Shown one piece after another: positions 34,851-42,594 of a stretch of 64,000 bases of DNA. A model generated the notes under the pieces. It searched no databases. It was not told the DNA's origin and worked only from the letters and a program-made list of their open reading frames with translations. The DNA is taken from assembly GCA_021296325.1 (NCBI GenBank), contig JAGWAR010000001.1:1-64000 (forward strand), read 5' to 3'. Each line of letters opens with the position of its first letter. Position 1 is the stretch's first letter. This DNA comes from Alphaproteobacteria bacterium. GTDB taxonomy: Bacteria; Pseudomonadota; Alphaproteobacteria; GCA-2746255. The position numbers were made by a program, and so were the translations under genes.

Positions 34851-36650
34851 ATGAACCGTCAGCAACGCCGAAGAGAAGCCCGCGCCGCCCGGCAAAAGGC
34901 AGAGTCGGCCCGCGGTGGCGGTTTTTCGGCCCAACGCCTCGACGACGGGCTTCGCCTGCACCAGCGCGGCGAACTTGAACGGGCCGAAGCGATTTACCGG
35001 AACGTGCTGCGCCAGCAGCCGAACCACCCCGAGGCGCTGCACCTTCTGGGCGTGTTGCTTCATCAAAAAGGCGCCAGCGAGGAAGCCGTTACGTATATCG
35101 AGCGCTCGCTCGAACAGGACCCGCAATCGGCAGACGCCACCTACAACCTTGCTGACATCCTGCTTGCCCGGGGCAAGACGGCGGAAGCCGTGGAACGTTT
35201 TCGCCATGCGCTGACGTTGCGTCCCGACTTTCCGGAGGCGGCCATCAGCTTGGGCATCGCGCTTCGCAGCTACGGCGACATGGACCAGGCCGTCGCCCAG
35301 TTGCGCGAAGCGGCGACGCAATACCCGGACTTCGCGGAAGCCCATTACAACCTCGGTGATACGCTGCGCATCCAGAACGAGCTCGACGAGGCACAGGCGG
35401 CCCTGGAAAAAGCGCTGGAAATTCGCGCGGATTTCGCAGAGGCCGAGAATAATCTAGCCAGCGTGCTGCGCGCCGGGGGCGACATCGACGGCGCCGCCGA
35501 TCACCTTGAGAATGCCCTTCGCATCAATCCGAATTTTGCCGAGGCTCACAACAACCTCGGCAACGTCCAGAAAGTGAAAGGGTCCCTGGAGGCGGCGATC
35601 CCCCATTTCGAAAAGGCGATCGCGCTCAGGCCCGATTTCGCGGAAGCCCACTACAATCTGGGCAACGCCTATCTGGCGACGGGCCGGGCCGTGGAAGCCA
35701 CCCAGGCTTTCGAGCAGGCGATCGCGCTCAACCCGGAATTTGAAACCGCCCGCGCCGGCCTTTCCGAAGCCCAGCAGCGCCAGGTGCCGCGCTGGCATTT
35801 CGCCATGATGAACGACCGCGCCCGCAACGAAGCTTACGACCAGGCCATCCGCGAAGCCGTCTCGAAAGACCAGACGGTGCTGGATATCGGAACCGGCGCG
35901 GGACTGCTTGCGATGATGGCGGCGCGGGCCAGCGCCGGGCATGTCTATGCCTGCGAGACCGTCGCCCCGATTGCCGGGATGGCGCAGCGCATCGTCGAAC
36001 AGAACGGCTTGGCCGAAAAGATCACGGTGCTTCCGAAACATTCCTATGGCCTGAAGATCGGCGAAGACCTGCCCGAACCGGCCGACGTGATGGTGACGGA
36101 ACTGTTGAACGCGGGCTTTCTTGGCGAGGGAATCCTTCAGGTCATCCAGCATGCGCGGGCCAGCCTTCTGAAACCCGACGCCGCCATCATCCCGAGGGGC
36201 GGTACCGTCTATGCGGCGCTGATCGAAAGCGAGCGCCTCGTCGAAGAGGACCGGGTGGCCGAGGCGGCCGGGTTCGACGTCACGCCCTTCAACGAATTCG
36301 CCAGTGTCGAATATCTGACGAAGCGGCTGAACGCCTACCCGCACCAGTTCCTTTCCGAATCCGTCGAGGTCTTTTCCTTCGACTTCACGGGCCCGGCGCC
36401 AAGGCCGGAATCGAAGGAAATGCCGCTGGCCGCGACAGCGAACGGCACCTGTCACGCCGTCCTGCTCTGGTTCCGTCTCGACCTCACCGACAAAATCTCC
36501 ATCGAGACGAAGCCGCGCGAAGAAGACACCCATTGGCGCCAGGCGGTCTATCTCGAGCAAACCCCGCGCAAGGTCCAGGCGGGCGAAACCTACCGTCTGC
36601 TGGCAAGTCACGATTGCCGCTACATTTCGTTGAAGCTGGCCGCCGACTGA
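34851..36650 (+). CDS. TPR-repeat protein fused to a PRMT-like methyltransferase
   Basis: A 599-residue two-part protein. After a basic start (NRQQRRREARAARQKA), about eight TPR units fill residues 30-305, each with forms like DFAEAHYNLGNAYLATGRAV. The C-terminal 290 residues form a SAM-dependent methyltransferase: motif I VLDIGTGAGLLAMMAAR, acidic CETVAP, and TELLNAGFLGEGIL at the place where arginine methyltransferases carry the double-E loop (here one Glu is seen and the second differs). The beta-barrel-like C-terminal region has IPRGGTVYAALIESE. The nearest architecture I know is eukaryotic PRMT9 (TPR plus PRMT). The substrate is unknown. Start ATG 34851 is preferred; the longer frame upstream lacks similarity. 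Confidence 0.82.
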   Translation: MNRQQRRREARAARQKAESARGGGFSAQRLDDGLRLHQRGELERAEAIYRNVLRQQPNHPEALHLLGVLLHQKGASEEAVTYIERSLEQDPQSADATYNLADILLARGKTAEAVERFRHALTLRPDFPEAAISLGIALRSYGDMDQAVAQLREAATQYPDFAEAHYNLGDTLRIQNELDEAQAALEKALEIRADFAEAENNLASVLRAGGDIDGAADHLENALRINPNFAEAHNNLGNVQKVKGSLEAAIPHFEKAIALRPDFAEAHYNLGNAYLATGRAVEATQAFEQAIALNPEFETARAGLSEAQQRQVPRWHFAMMNDRARNEAYDQAIREAVSKDQTVLDIGTGAGLLAMMAARASAGHVYACETVAPIAGMAQRIVEQNGLAEKITVLPKHSYGLKIGEDLPEPADVMVTELLNAGFLGEGILQVIQHARASLLKPDAAIIPRGGTVYAALIESERLVEEDRVAEAAGFDVTPFNEFASVEYLTKRLNAYPHQFLSESVEVFSFDFTGPAPRPESKEMPLAATANGTCHAVLLWFRLDLTDKISIETKPREEDTHWRQAVYLEQTPRKVQAGETYRLLASHDCRYISLKLAAD

Positions 36651-36699
36651 CCGGTTCAGACGGACGGCCGTCGCGCAAAACCGCCAGGGAGGTTGGGAG

Positions 36700-37932
36700 A
36701 TGGCAGGCCGACCCGAAAAAATCGTCTTCGAGGGCGCCCACGGATTGAAGCTGGCCGCCCGGCTTGACCGGCCGCAAGGCCCGGTCAAGGCCTATGCGCT
36801 GTTTGCCCACTGCTTCACCTGCACGAAAGATATCTTTGCCGCCTCCCGCATCGCCGGCGCCCTGGCCGAAAACGGGATCGCCGTGCTGCGTTTCGATTTC
36901 ACCGGATTGGGCAGCAGCGAAGGCGAGTTCGAGAACACGAATTTCACCTCCAACGTCAAGGATTTGGTCGCCGCCGCGGACTATTTGCGGGAAACCGTCG
37001 AGGCGCCGCGGATTCTGATCGGCCACAGCCTGGGCGGGGCGGCGGTGCTGGTCGCGGCAGGGCGCATCCAAGAAGCCGTGGCCGTCGCCACCATCGGCGC
37101 CCCTTCCAGCCCCGAACATGTGAGCCACTTGTTCGAGGGCGGGCTGGACGCCATCGCCGAGAAAGGCGAGGCCGAAGTCCATATCGCCGGGCGGCCGTTT
37201 CGTATCCAGAAACATTTTCTCGACGACATCGCTTCCCAGAATCTCGAACCGGCGATTGGGTCGTTGAAAAAGGCCTTGCTGGTTTTCCATTCGCCGGTTG
37301 ACCAGACCGTCGGCATCGAGAACGCGCAAGCGATCTTCGTCGCGGCGAAACATCCGAAGAGCTTCATCTCGCTGGACGATGCGGACCATTTGTTAAGCCG
37401 AAAGAAGGACGCGATCTACGTCGCCGAAACCCTTTCCGCCTGGGCGATGCGCTATCTCGACGACCGGGCGGCGGAGAAACAAGCGTCCGGGACGAAGGCG
37501 CCGGCGGGCACCGTGCTGGTCACGGAGGCGGAAACGGGCGGTTTTGCGAATGTTGTTCAGGCCGGCCGACACCAATTGGCCGCCGACGAACCGGCCGATG
37601 TCGGCGGCACGGACACGGGGCCTTCGCCTTATGAATTCCTGCTGGCCGGCCTTGGCGCCTGCACGTCGATGACGCTTCGCATGTATGCCGACCGCAAGAA
37701 ATGGCCGCTGGAGAAGGTAACGGTCCGGCTGCGGCATCAGAAGGTGTATGCGAAAGACCGTCAGAATTGCGAAACGAAGGAAGGCAAGATCGACGAGATC
37801 GAACGCGACATCGTCATCGAAGGCCCGCTTGACGCGGAACAGCGGAAACGGTTGCTGGAAATCGCCGACAAATGCCCGGTCCACCGTACGCTCGATTCGG
37901 AGATCCGCATCGTCTCGCGCCTGGCCAAGTAG
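36700..37932 (+). CDS. Fusion of alpha/beta hydrolase and OsmC-family protein
   Basis: A 410-residue bifunctional protein. Residues 1-255 are an alpha/beta hydrolase: oxyanion loop HCFTCTKDIF, nucleophile GHSLGGAAVLVA, acid near SPVDQTVGIENA, histidine DDADHLLS. Residues 270-410 are an OsmC/Ohr-like domain with the redox cysteines in GLGACTSMTLRMY and ADKCPVHRTLDSE, which reduce organic peroxides. This fusion is a known recurring architecture in proteobacteria. GGGAGGTTGGGAG precedes the ATG. It stands alone, 50 bp after the TPR-methyltransferase. Confidence 0.94.
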   Translation: MAGRPEKIVFEGAHGLKLAARLDRPQGPVKAYALFAHCFTCTKDIFAASRIAGALAENGIAVLRFDFTGLGSSEGEFENTNFTSNVKDLVAAADYLRETVEAPRILIGHSLGGAAVLVAAGRIQEAVAVATIGAPSSPEHVSHLFEGGLDAIAEKGEAEVHIAGRPFRIQKHFLDDIASQNLEPAIGSLKKALLVFHSPVDQTVGIENAQAIFVAAKHPKSFISLDDADHLLSRKKDAIYVAETLSAWAMRYLDDRAAEKQASGTKAPAGTVLVTEAETGGFANVVQAGRHQLAADEPADVGGTDTGPSPYEFLLAGLGACTSMTLRMYADRKKWPLEKVTVRLRHQKVYAKDRQNCETKEGKIDEIERDIVIEGPLDAEQRKRLLEIADKCPVHRTLDSEIRIVSRLAK

Positions 37933-37938
37933 CCTGCG

Positions 37939-38772
37939 TCAGGCGATTTCGCGCAGAAGCCGGATGGCGGATTCGCAATCCACGTAGCGAAGCCGGTAGC
38001 ACGCGCCGGTCTTCGCAAGCTGCAAAAGACGGCTGAGTTTCGTTTCCGCATCGAGGCTGTGGGTGAAATTGCGTCCCAGCAGGTCCCGCAGCACCTCGCT
38101 CTTGCCGATGGCCTCAAGGGCGGGAGGGCCCGCCTCCACCCGGTCGAGCAGCAGGATAGCGGCGATCGGCGCCGCCTCGCCGAAGCGTGCAATCTCGCCC
38201 GGCCGCAAGGCAACGTATTGCCCACAGCCATTGCCGAGGATCTCGCGATCCCGAAGAAAAGCATGAAAGCCCTCCGTCACGTTTGCGGGCAAGGGCAGCC
38301 GAAGCCTGGGTGCCACGCCGAAGGAAAGGGCGTTTCCCTCGTGTTCGCGCACCGCCAGCACGTCGTCGGTGAAAACGGTCGCCCCCGCCGCCGCCGCGTG
38401 AACCGTCAGCGTGCTCTTGCCGGCCTTGCCGCTGGCCGGAACGACAAGCAGCCCGCCTTCCCAGCGCATGGCCGCCGCATGGATGCAAAGCAGGTCGGGA
38501 TTGGCGGCAATGAACGCCATGTAGAGTTCGGCGAAGAAGCTTGCGATAACCTCGTAATCGTCGGCGTACTCGCATGACTCGGCGGAATCGGCGTTGCCAG
38601 CGACGATCCGGTAGCCCGTCGGCGAGCGCGTGACAGCAAGGGCCGGACCGGTCGGGTCGCCGGTCCATGCCTCGTTCGGCCAGCTTGCGACCGGGGGCTT
38701 AAGAAAAGGAAGAAGATGCTCGCATCCCGAAAAGGAAACCGGGGACGGAACCCCCTCGAAACGCAGCAGCAT
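37939..38772 (-). CDS. HPr-kinase-like protein of the polysaccharide/peptide type
   Basis: A 277-residue protein whose second half resembles the HprK catalytic domain: P-loop VVPASGKAGKSTLTVHAAAA followed by FTDDVLAVRE, with DD as in true HprK. ILLLDRVEAGPP and a C-terminal segment (RLRYVDCESAIRLLREIA) match the group annotated as HprK-related or serine kinases that sit in exopolysaccharide, PEP-CTERM and lasso-peptide loci. It is not the PTS enzyme, which is encoded at 23576-24007. Its true substrate is unknown. It lies downstream of three tandem small genes on the same strand, separated from the nearest by 49 bp. No strong ribosome binding site is seen. Confidence 0.82.
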   Translation of the reverse strand: MLLRFEGVPSPVSFSGCEHLLPFLKPPVASWPNEAWTGDPTGPALAVTRSPTGYRIVAGNADSAESCEYADDYEVIASFFAELYMAFIAANPDLLCIHAAAMRWEGGLLVVPASGKAGKSTLTVHAAAAGATVFTDDVLAVREHEGNALSFGVAPRLRLPLPANVTEGFHAFLRDREILGNGCGQYVALRPGEIARFGEAAPIAAILLLDRVEAGPPALEAIGKSEVLRDLLGRNFTHSLDAETKLSRLLQLAKTGACYRLRYVDCESAIRLLREIA

Positions 38773-38821
38773 GAATCAGAACAATCCACTTGAACGAGAA
38801 GGTGAAAAAACAGCCCCTATC

Positions 38822-39055
38822 TTATCTTTTCCCAGGAAGCGGCAGGGGCAGACAGGGCAGAAGAAGCGGCTTGCAGCGTGAGGGAAGAATTTTCGCCCGG
38901 GCACTGTTATCGAGGGGCAGGATCGTCGGCGCCGTGTATACCACCGCCACCCCAATTCCGAGCTTGGCCAGCGCCTTGCGGCGACTGATTTCCTTTTCTT
39001 CCGCTTTCTCTCTTTCGTTTATTCGTTTCGCTGGTGGTGACTTATCAAAGGTCAT
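38822..39055 (-). CDS. Small RR-leader two-cysteine protein, copy C (intact)
   Basis: A 77-residue unknown protein. A basic/acidic N-terminal part is followed by EISRRKALAKLGIGVAVVYT, which looks like a twin-arginine or related export leader with hydrophobic core, then APTILPLDNSARAKILPSRC and a short Pro/Leu tail with a second Cys (CKPLLLPC). Copies A and B share the frame RRK-A-LG-YTAP-LD-SA-AK-PS-C. The start ATG 39055 is chosen because the preceding TTTCGGGGCAATGGCG resembles the upstream sequence of the other copies. No known family recognised. Lies directly ahead of the HPr-kinase-like gene. Confidence 0.6.
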   Translation of the reverse strand: MTFDKSPPAKRINEREKAEEKEISRRKALAKLGIGVAVVYTAPTILPLDNSARAKILPSRCKPLLLPCLPLPLPGKR

Positions 39056-39221
39056 CGCCATTGCCCCGAAATTCAATGAATATATGCCTCAGTACATGCC
39101 CACATATATTCGGGCAAAATAGTATACAGAATTCACCGTTCCACAAGACTCTATGCGCGGCCCCCTGCCGCAATGCAGACAGGGATATGCCGCCGGAAGC
39201 GGTAGGGGATAAGGAGCCGGC

Positions 39222-39418
39222 TTAGGAGGGCTTGGAAACCTTCGAGGGCTTCGAGGGTTGTGAGGGTGCGCTTGGGCAATTGCCGCCGCCCTTCCCCTTG
39301 CCCTTGTTGCAGGGCGAGGGCTGCACCTTCGCCATGGCGCTGCCGTCGAGGTAGAACAGCCGAGCCCGAGCCGGGCGAGCGCCTTGCGGCGATTGATGGC
39401 TTCTTTTCTTTGCGTCAT
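39222..39418 (-). pseudogene. Small RR-leader gene, copy A (frame-shifted)
   Basis: The ATG at 39418 opens MTQRKEAINRRKALARLGLG, the same leader as copy C. About 22 nt that are present in copy B after CTCGGG are missing, so the start frame leaves the family frame. The family frame then reads LFYLDGSAMAKVQPSPCNKG, KGKGGGNCPSAPSQPSKPS and KVSKPS before a TAA at 39222-39224. The tail ends in Ser. Either a recent pseudogene, an assembly error, or a frame change that the cell tolerates; the start frame itself remains open down to 39089. Confidence 0.6.
39271..39360. repeat. 90-bp direct repeat, copy 1
   Basis: Identical to 39697-39786 except for one base (C/T in GGGCGAGG versus GGGTGAGG). Encodes the conserved core LDGSAMAKVQPSPC to GGGNCPS of small genes A and B. 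Repeat period 426 bp. Confidence 0.93.
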
Positions 39419-39570
39419 TGCGTTTTGCCCAACCCTGATAGATGGGGTTGCATCGCCCCCATCAAGTCCGCCCCATTTCCTTGCAATATATCCGATTTCC
39501 GGAAAAGCGAGAATGACGACAATGCAAGTCGGGAAGGCAGGCTTCCGCCGGAGGGTAAAAAGGCGATTAG

Positions 39571-39696
39571 GAGGGCCGGCTCGGCCCGGAAGGTCCGCTT
39601 GGCCCGGAAGGTCCGCTCGGCCCGCTTGGCCGGGAAGGCCCGCTCGGCCCGGAAGGCCCGCTTGGCCCGGAAGGTCGGCTTGGCCGGGAAGGCCGA
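39571..39696. repeat. 9-bp tandem repeat tract encoding Pro-Ser-Gly/Arg triplets
   Basis: About 14 imperfect units of the type GGCCCGGAA / GGTCCGCTT (plus strand), giving (PSG/PSR)n on the minus strand in the family frame of copy B. The repeat has few stop codons in any frame, which creates long shadow frames on both strands. Likely to vary in length by slippage. Confidence 0.88.
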
Positions 39697-39786
39697 CTTG
39701 GGCAATTGCCGCCGCCCTTCCCCTTGCCCTTGTTGCAGGGTGAGGGCTGCACCTTCGCCATGGCGCTGCCGTCGAGGTAGAACAGC
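39697..39786. repeat. 90-bp direct repeat, copy 2
   Basis: Partner of 39271-39360 with a single mismatch over 90 bp, in the same orientation. High identity against diverged flanks implies a recent duplication or gene conversion of the tail-coding part. Confidence 0.93.
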
Positions 39787-39961
39787 GCAGGCGCCGTATA
39801 GGCGACCGCCGCCCCGAGCCCTTTCTGCGACCGATTGCCTGTTTTTCCAACGGCATCGTCTTTTCCCCGATCTTGATCAATGGGATAGCTTATCCGCCCT
39901 TCCTTTATACCCGATTTCCGCCAGGAGGGCAGCCGTCATCGCTTTCTTGTGATTTTTCTTT

Positions 39962-41068
39962 TTATTTCAATGGCTTTTCAAGAGCGTAGATCAACTCGAT
40001 CACCGGCTTACCGAATTCGAGGCGCACCGTCTCCTCGCCGACCTCGCGCAAGCAAAACCGGCCCGTTGCCAGGGCCGGCACATAGCCCGGATGGTGGGCG
40101 TAGCGGCCGGAGGCCTGCAGGGTGAAGCCTGCGCCCGTTCCCTTCTCAAGGGTGAAGGCGAAAAACCCGCCCGGCCGCAAGGCCCGGAAGGCGGCGGCTA
40201 CGAGCGATTCGAGATCGCCAAAATAGACCAGCGAATCGCAGGCGATCAGAAGGTCGCAGGAAGCTTCCGGCGCCTCCTCAAGAAAGGTCACCGCATCGCC
40301 CCGATGAAGCGCGTCGTAAAGGCCGCGCGCCTCGGCCTGGGCGAGCATCTTTTCGGAAAGATCGACGCCGGCAAGCGTCTTCGCCAGTTCCCGAAACTTG
40401 AGCCCGGCCAACCCCGTTCCACAACCGATGTCGAGCACGTCAAGCGGGCCGGCTGTCCGGTCGAGGACGCGCCGGACGTATTCAAAGAGAATTTCCGGGC
40501 CGCGGTAGTTGAGCCCCTTGCAAAGGTGTTCGTCGAAACTTTCGGCGTAACCGTCGAAATAACCTTGCACGTAAACTTCCGGCGGACGGGTCGGCACTTC
40601 GCCTTCCCCAAGGGCGGCGATCACGAAAGCGGCCTCGACGCTTTCCGGATCCAGCTCGCGGTATCGGCGATAGCAACGAAGCGCCTCTTCCTTCCGGTTC
40701 AGATGACCGAACGTTTCGCCAAGCCGCCACTGAGCTTTCCGGTAATCGGGCCTGAGTTCAATCGCGCGCTCGAAGAAGGGAACGGCGCGTTCGTACTCGC
40801 TTTCATTGCATAACGCTTTTCCGATCGCGTAGGCGTTGCGGGCTTCGACCTTCGTTCGCTTGCGGCGAATATTGGCGGCTTCGTCCGTGCGGTTCTGTTC
40901 GACGAGCAGGGCTTCCAGGGATTCGAGGGCCGATAAATGGCGGGGCTTTTGTGCAAGCAGGGTGCGGTACGCGGCTTCGGCGTCGGCGAGGCGACCGGCG
41001 CTTCGGTGTTCTTCGGCAAGGTAGTAAAGCTGCGCTTCATCGGCGGCGTCCGCCGCCGCCGGTTCCAA
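39962..41068 (-). CDS. TPR-containing SAM-dependent methyltransferase
   Basis: A 368-residue protein. About four TPR-like units fill residues 10-150 (ERAVPFFERAIELRPDYRKA is the clearest). YVQGYFDGYAESFDEHLCKG, then motif I LDVLDIGCGTGLAGLKFREL and LRPGGFFAFTLEKG, mark a class I methyltransferase. The combination matches predicted TPR methyltransferases of the COG4976 type. The substrate is unknown; in this locus a sugar or a lipid-linked glycan is possible. A TTG at 41068 is the apparent start, with a weak ribosome site. The upstream hldE frame, if read unshifted, would overlap this gene by about 370 bp, which signals the hldE frameshift. Confidence 0.85.
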   Translation of the reverse strand: MEPAAADAADEAQLYYLAEEHRSAGRLADAEAAYRTLLAQKPRHLSALESLEALLVEQNRTDEAANIRRKRTKVEARNAYAIGKALCNESEYERAVPFFERAIELRPDYRKAQWRLGETFGHLNRKEEALRCYRRYRELDPESVEAAFVIAALGEGEVPTRPPEVYVQGYFDGYAESFDEHLCKGLNYRGPEILFEYVRRVLDRTAGPLDVLDIGCGTGLAGLKFRELAKTLAGVDLSEKMLAQAEARGLYDALHRGDAVTFLEEAPEASCDLLIACDSLVYFGDLESLVAAAFRALRPGGFFAFTLEKGTGAGFTLQASGRYAHHPGYVPALATGRFCLREVGEETVRLEFGKPVIELIYALEKPLK

Positions 41069-41110
41069 GGCTCGACTCGACGCCTTCGGCGTGATCGCCT
41101 TCCCCTTGCT

Positions 41111-42582
41111 CTACTTTGCGCTGCGGGTGTGTGGCCGTCCACGAAGTCGGCCAACAGGATTTTTCCGCCATAGCTCATCACGAAATCGGCGCCGACGACT
41201 TCGTCCATCTTGTAATCCGCTCCCTTGACCAGCACGTCCGGGCGGATCGCCTTCAAAAGACGGACCGGCGTGTCTTCCGAGAAGACGATGACAAGGTCAA
41301 CGTCGGCGATGGAGGCAAGCACCGTCGCCCGCGCCATCTCGGCCTGCACGGGACGCTCCGGCCCCTTCAGGCGGGTGACGGAGGCATCGCTGTTGAGGCC
41401 CACGATCAGCCGGTCGCAGGCCGATTTGGCTTGGCGCAGCAGCGACACATGGCCGGGGTGCAGAAGATCGAAACAGCCATTCGTGAAGCCGATGCGAAAG
41501 CCCTGACGCCGCCAGCGGGCAATCGCCTCGTTTGCCTGTTCCAGCGAGACGACGCGGTCCGCGCTGGCCAGCAGGTCGCGTTCGTGAAGGGCCGCGATCA
41601 GGTCCTCTGGATGGACGACGGCGGTGCCCACCTTGGCGACGACGATCCCCGCCGCCACGTTGGCAAGATAGGCCGCGTCCGAAAGGGAAGCGCCGGCCGC
41701 CAGCGCGGCGGCAAGCGTTGCGATGACCGTGTCACCCGCCCCGGAAACGTCGAAGACTTCCCGCGCCCTTGCCGGCAGATGGCGGGTGTCCCCCTCTTTC
41801 GTCACCAGAGTCATGCCGCGGGCGCTGCGCGTGATCAGCATGCCGTCCACGCCGATGCCATCGAGCAGCTTGCGGGCCGCCGCAACGACGTCCTCGTCGG
41901 TGGCGACCGAAAGCAGCGTCGCCTCGTGCAATTCGCGCAAATTGGGGCTCAAAAGCGTCGCCCCACGGTAACGGGCATAGTCGAAGCCCTTCGGGTCGAC
42001 GAGAACGGGCACGTCCGCCTTCCTGGCAAGGGCTAGGATATGCTCGGCTAGTTCACCCGCCAGCACGCCTTTTCCGTAATCGGAAAGCAGCAGGACGCTG
42101 GCCGAGGGAAGGGCCGCCTCGATGCCTTTCAGAAGTTTCTGCCGGGCGGCCTCGCCAGGCAGGACCGGCGTTTCCTGATCGGCCCGCAGCAATTGCTGGC
42201 TGCCCGCGATGAAACGGTTCTTGATCGTCGTCTGGCGGCCCGGTTCAACAAGGACGCCGTCATTGGCCGCGCCTTCCTTCCGGATCAGTTCCCGTATCTC
42301 GTTTCCCGCCGCGTCATTGCCGACGAGGGTAAAGAAACGAACCTTGGCCCCGTAGGCCAGGAGGTTACGAAGCACGTTCCCGGCGCCGCCGAGGACCGTC
42401 GTTTCCCGCTGGATATGGAGCACCGGCACCGGCGCTTCCGGCGAGACCCGCTCCACCTCGCCATAGACGAAACGGTCCAGCATAATGTCGCCGACGCAGA
42501 CGATTTCGGTGCCGCAAAAGGCTTCGACCCTGGATGCGAAATCGGAAGGATCGCCGGCCGGGAGATGCGTTTCCTGGGTCAT
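41111..42582 (-). CDS. hldE: Bifunctional heptose-7-phosphate kinase / heptose-1-phosphate adenylyltransferase, frameshifted near the C terminus
   Basis: HldE/RfaE makes ADP-heptose precursors. Residues 1-330 are a PfkB-type kinase (VLGGAGNVLRNLL, DVSGAGDTVIATLA). Residues 350-480 are the nucleotidyltransferase (TNGCFDLLHPGHVSLLRQAK, NSDASVTRLKGPERPV). The protein is normal up to ILLADFVDGH. There the family has GHSTT-R, but here the frame changes to HTPAAQS and runs on, antisense-free but meaningless, to 40699 inside the next gene. Two frames over, TRSAK and a TAG at 41111-41113 give the expected end. I annotate that end. Clustered with gmhA. Confidence 0.8.
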
Positions 42583-42594
42583 CGAATCCGTTTC

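Larger units (their letters stand above)
39567..39856 (-). pseudogene. Small RR-leader gene, copy B (frame-shifted, with Pro-Ser-Gly tail)
   Basis: The ATG at 39856 opens MPLEKQAIGRRKG; then the 10 nt GCGCTCGCCC found in copy A are missing, shifting the frame. The family frame continues KGLGAAVAYTAPALFYLDGS, AMAKVQPSPCNKGKGKGGGN and CPS, then about 14 Pro-Ser-Arg/Gly triplets to a TAA at 39567-39569; the last residue is Ser. An ATG inside (39761) could start a 64-residue product lacking the leader. The start frame instead runs on, open, through the repeat and into copy A. Confidence 0.6.

Noticed and set aside
37939-38772. Second PTS HPr kinase
   Set aside because: It differs strongly from HprK outside the P-loop region and is not near PTS genes; the real hprK is at 23576-24007.
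39571-39696. Possible CRISPR-like or intergenic repeat array
   Set aside because: Units are 9 bp, without spacers, and encode a Pro-Ser-Gly/Arg tail in frame with the preceding core; no cas gene nearby.
37939-39856. Classic lasso-peptide or other named RiPP cluster
   Set aside because: No asparagine-synthetase-like cyclase, transglutaminase-like peptidase, PqqD-like or radical SAM gene is present, so only an unnamed kinase-peptide link is proposed.
39260-39952. Plus-strand frame of 230 codons rich in Arg, Ala and Lys
   Set aside because: Produced by the 9-bp repeat and duplicated segment; the minus-strand family frame is supported by three related copies.
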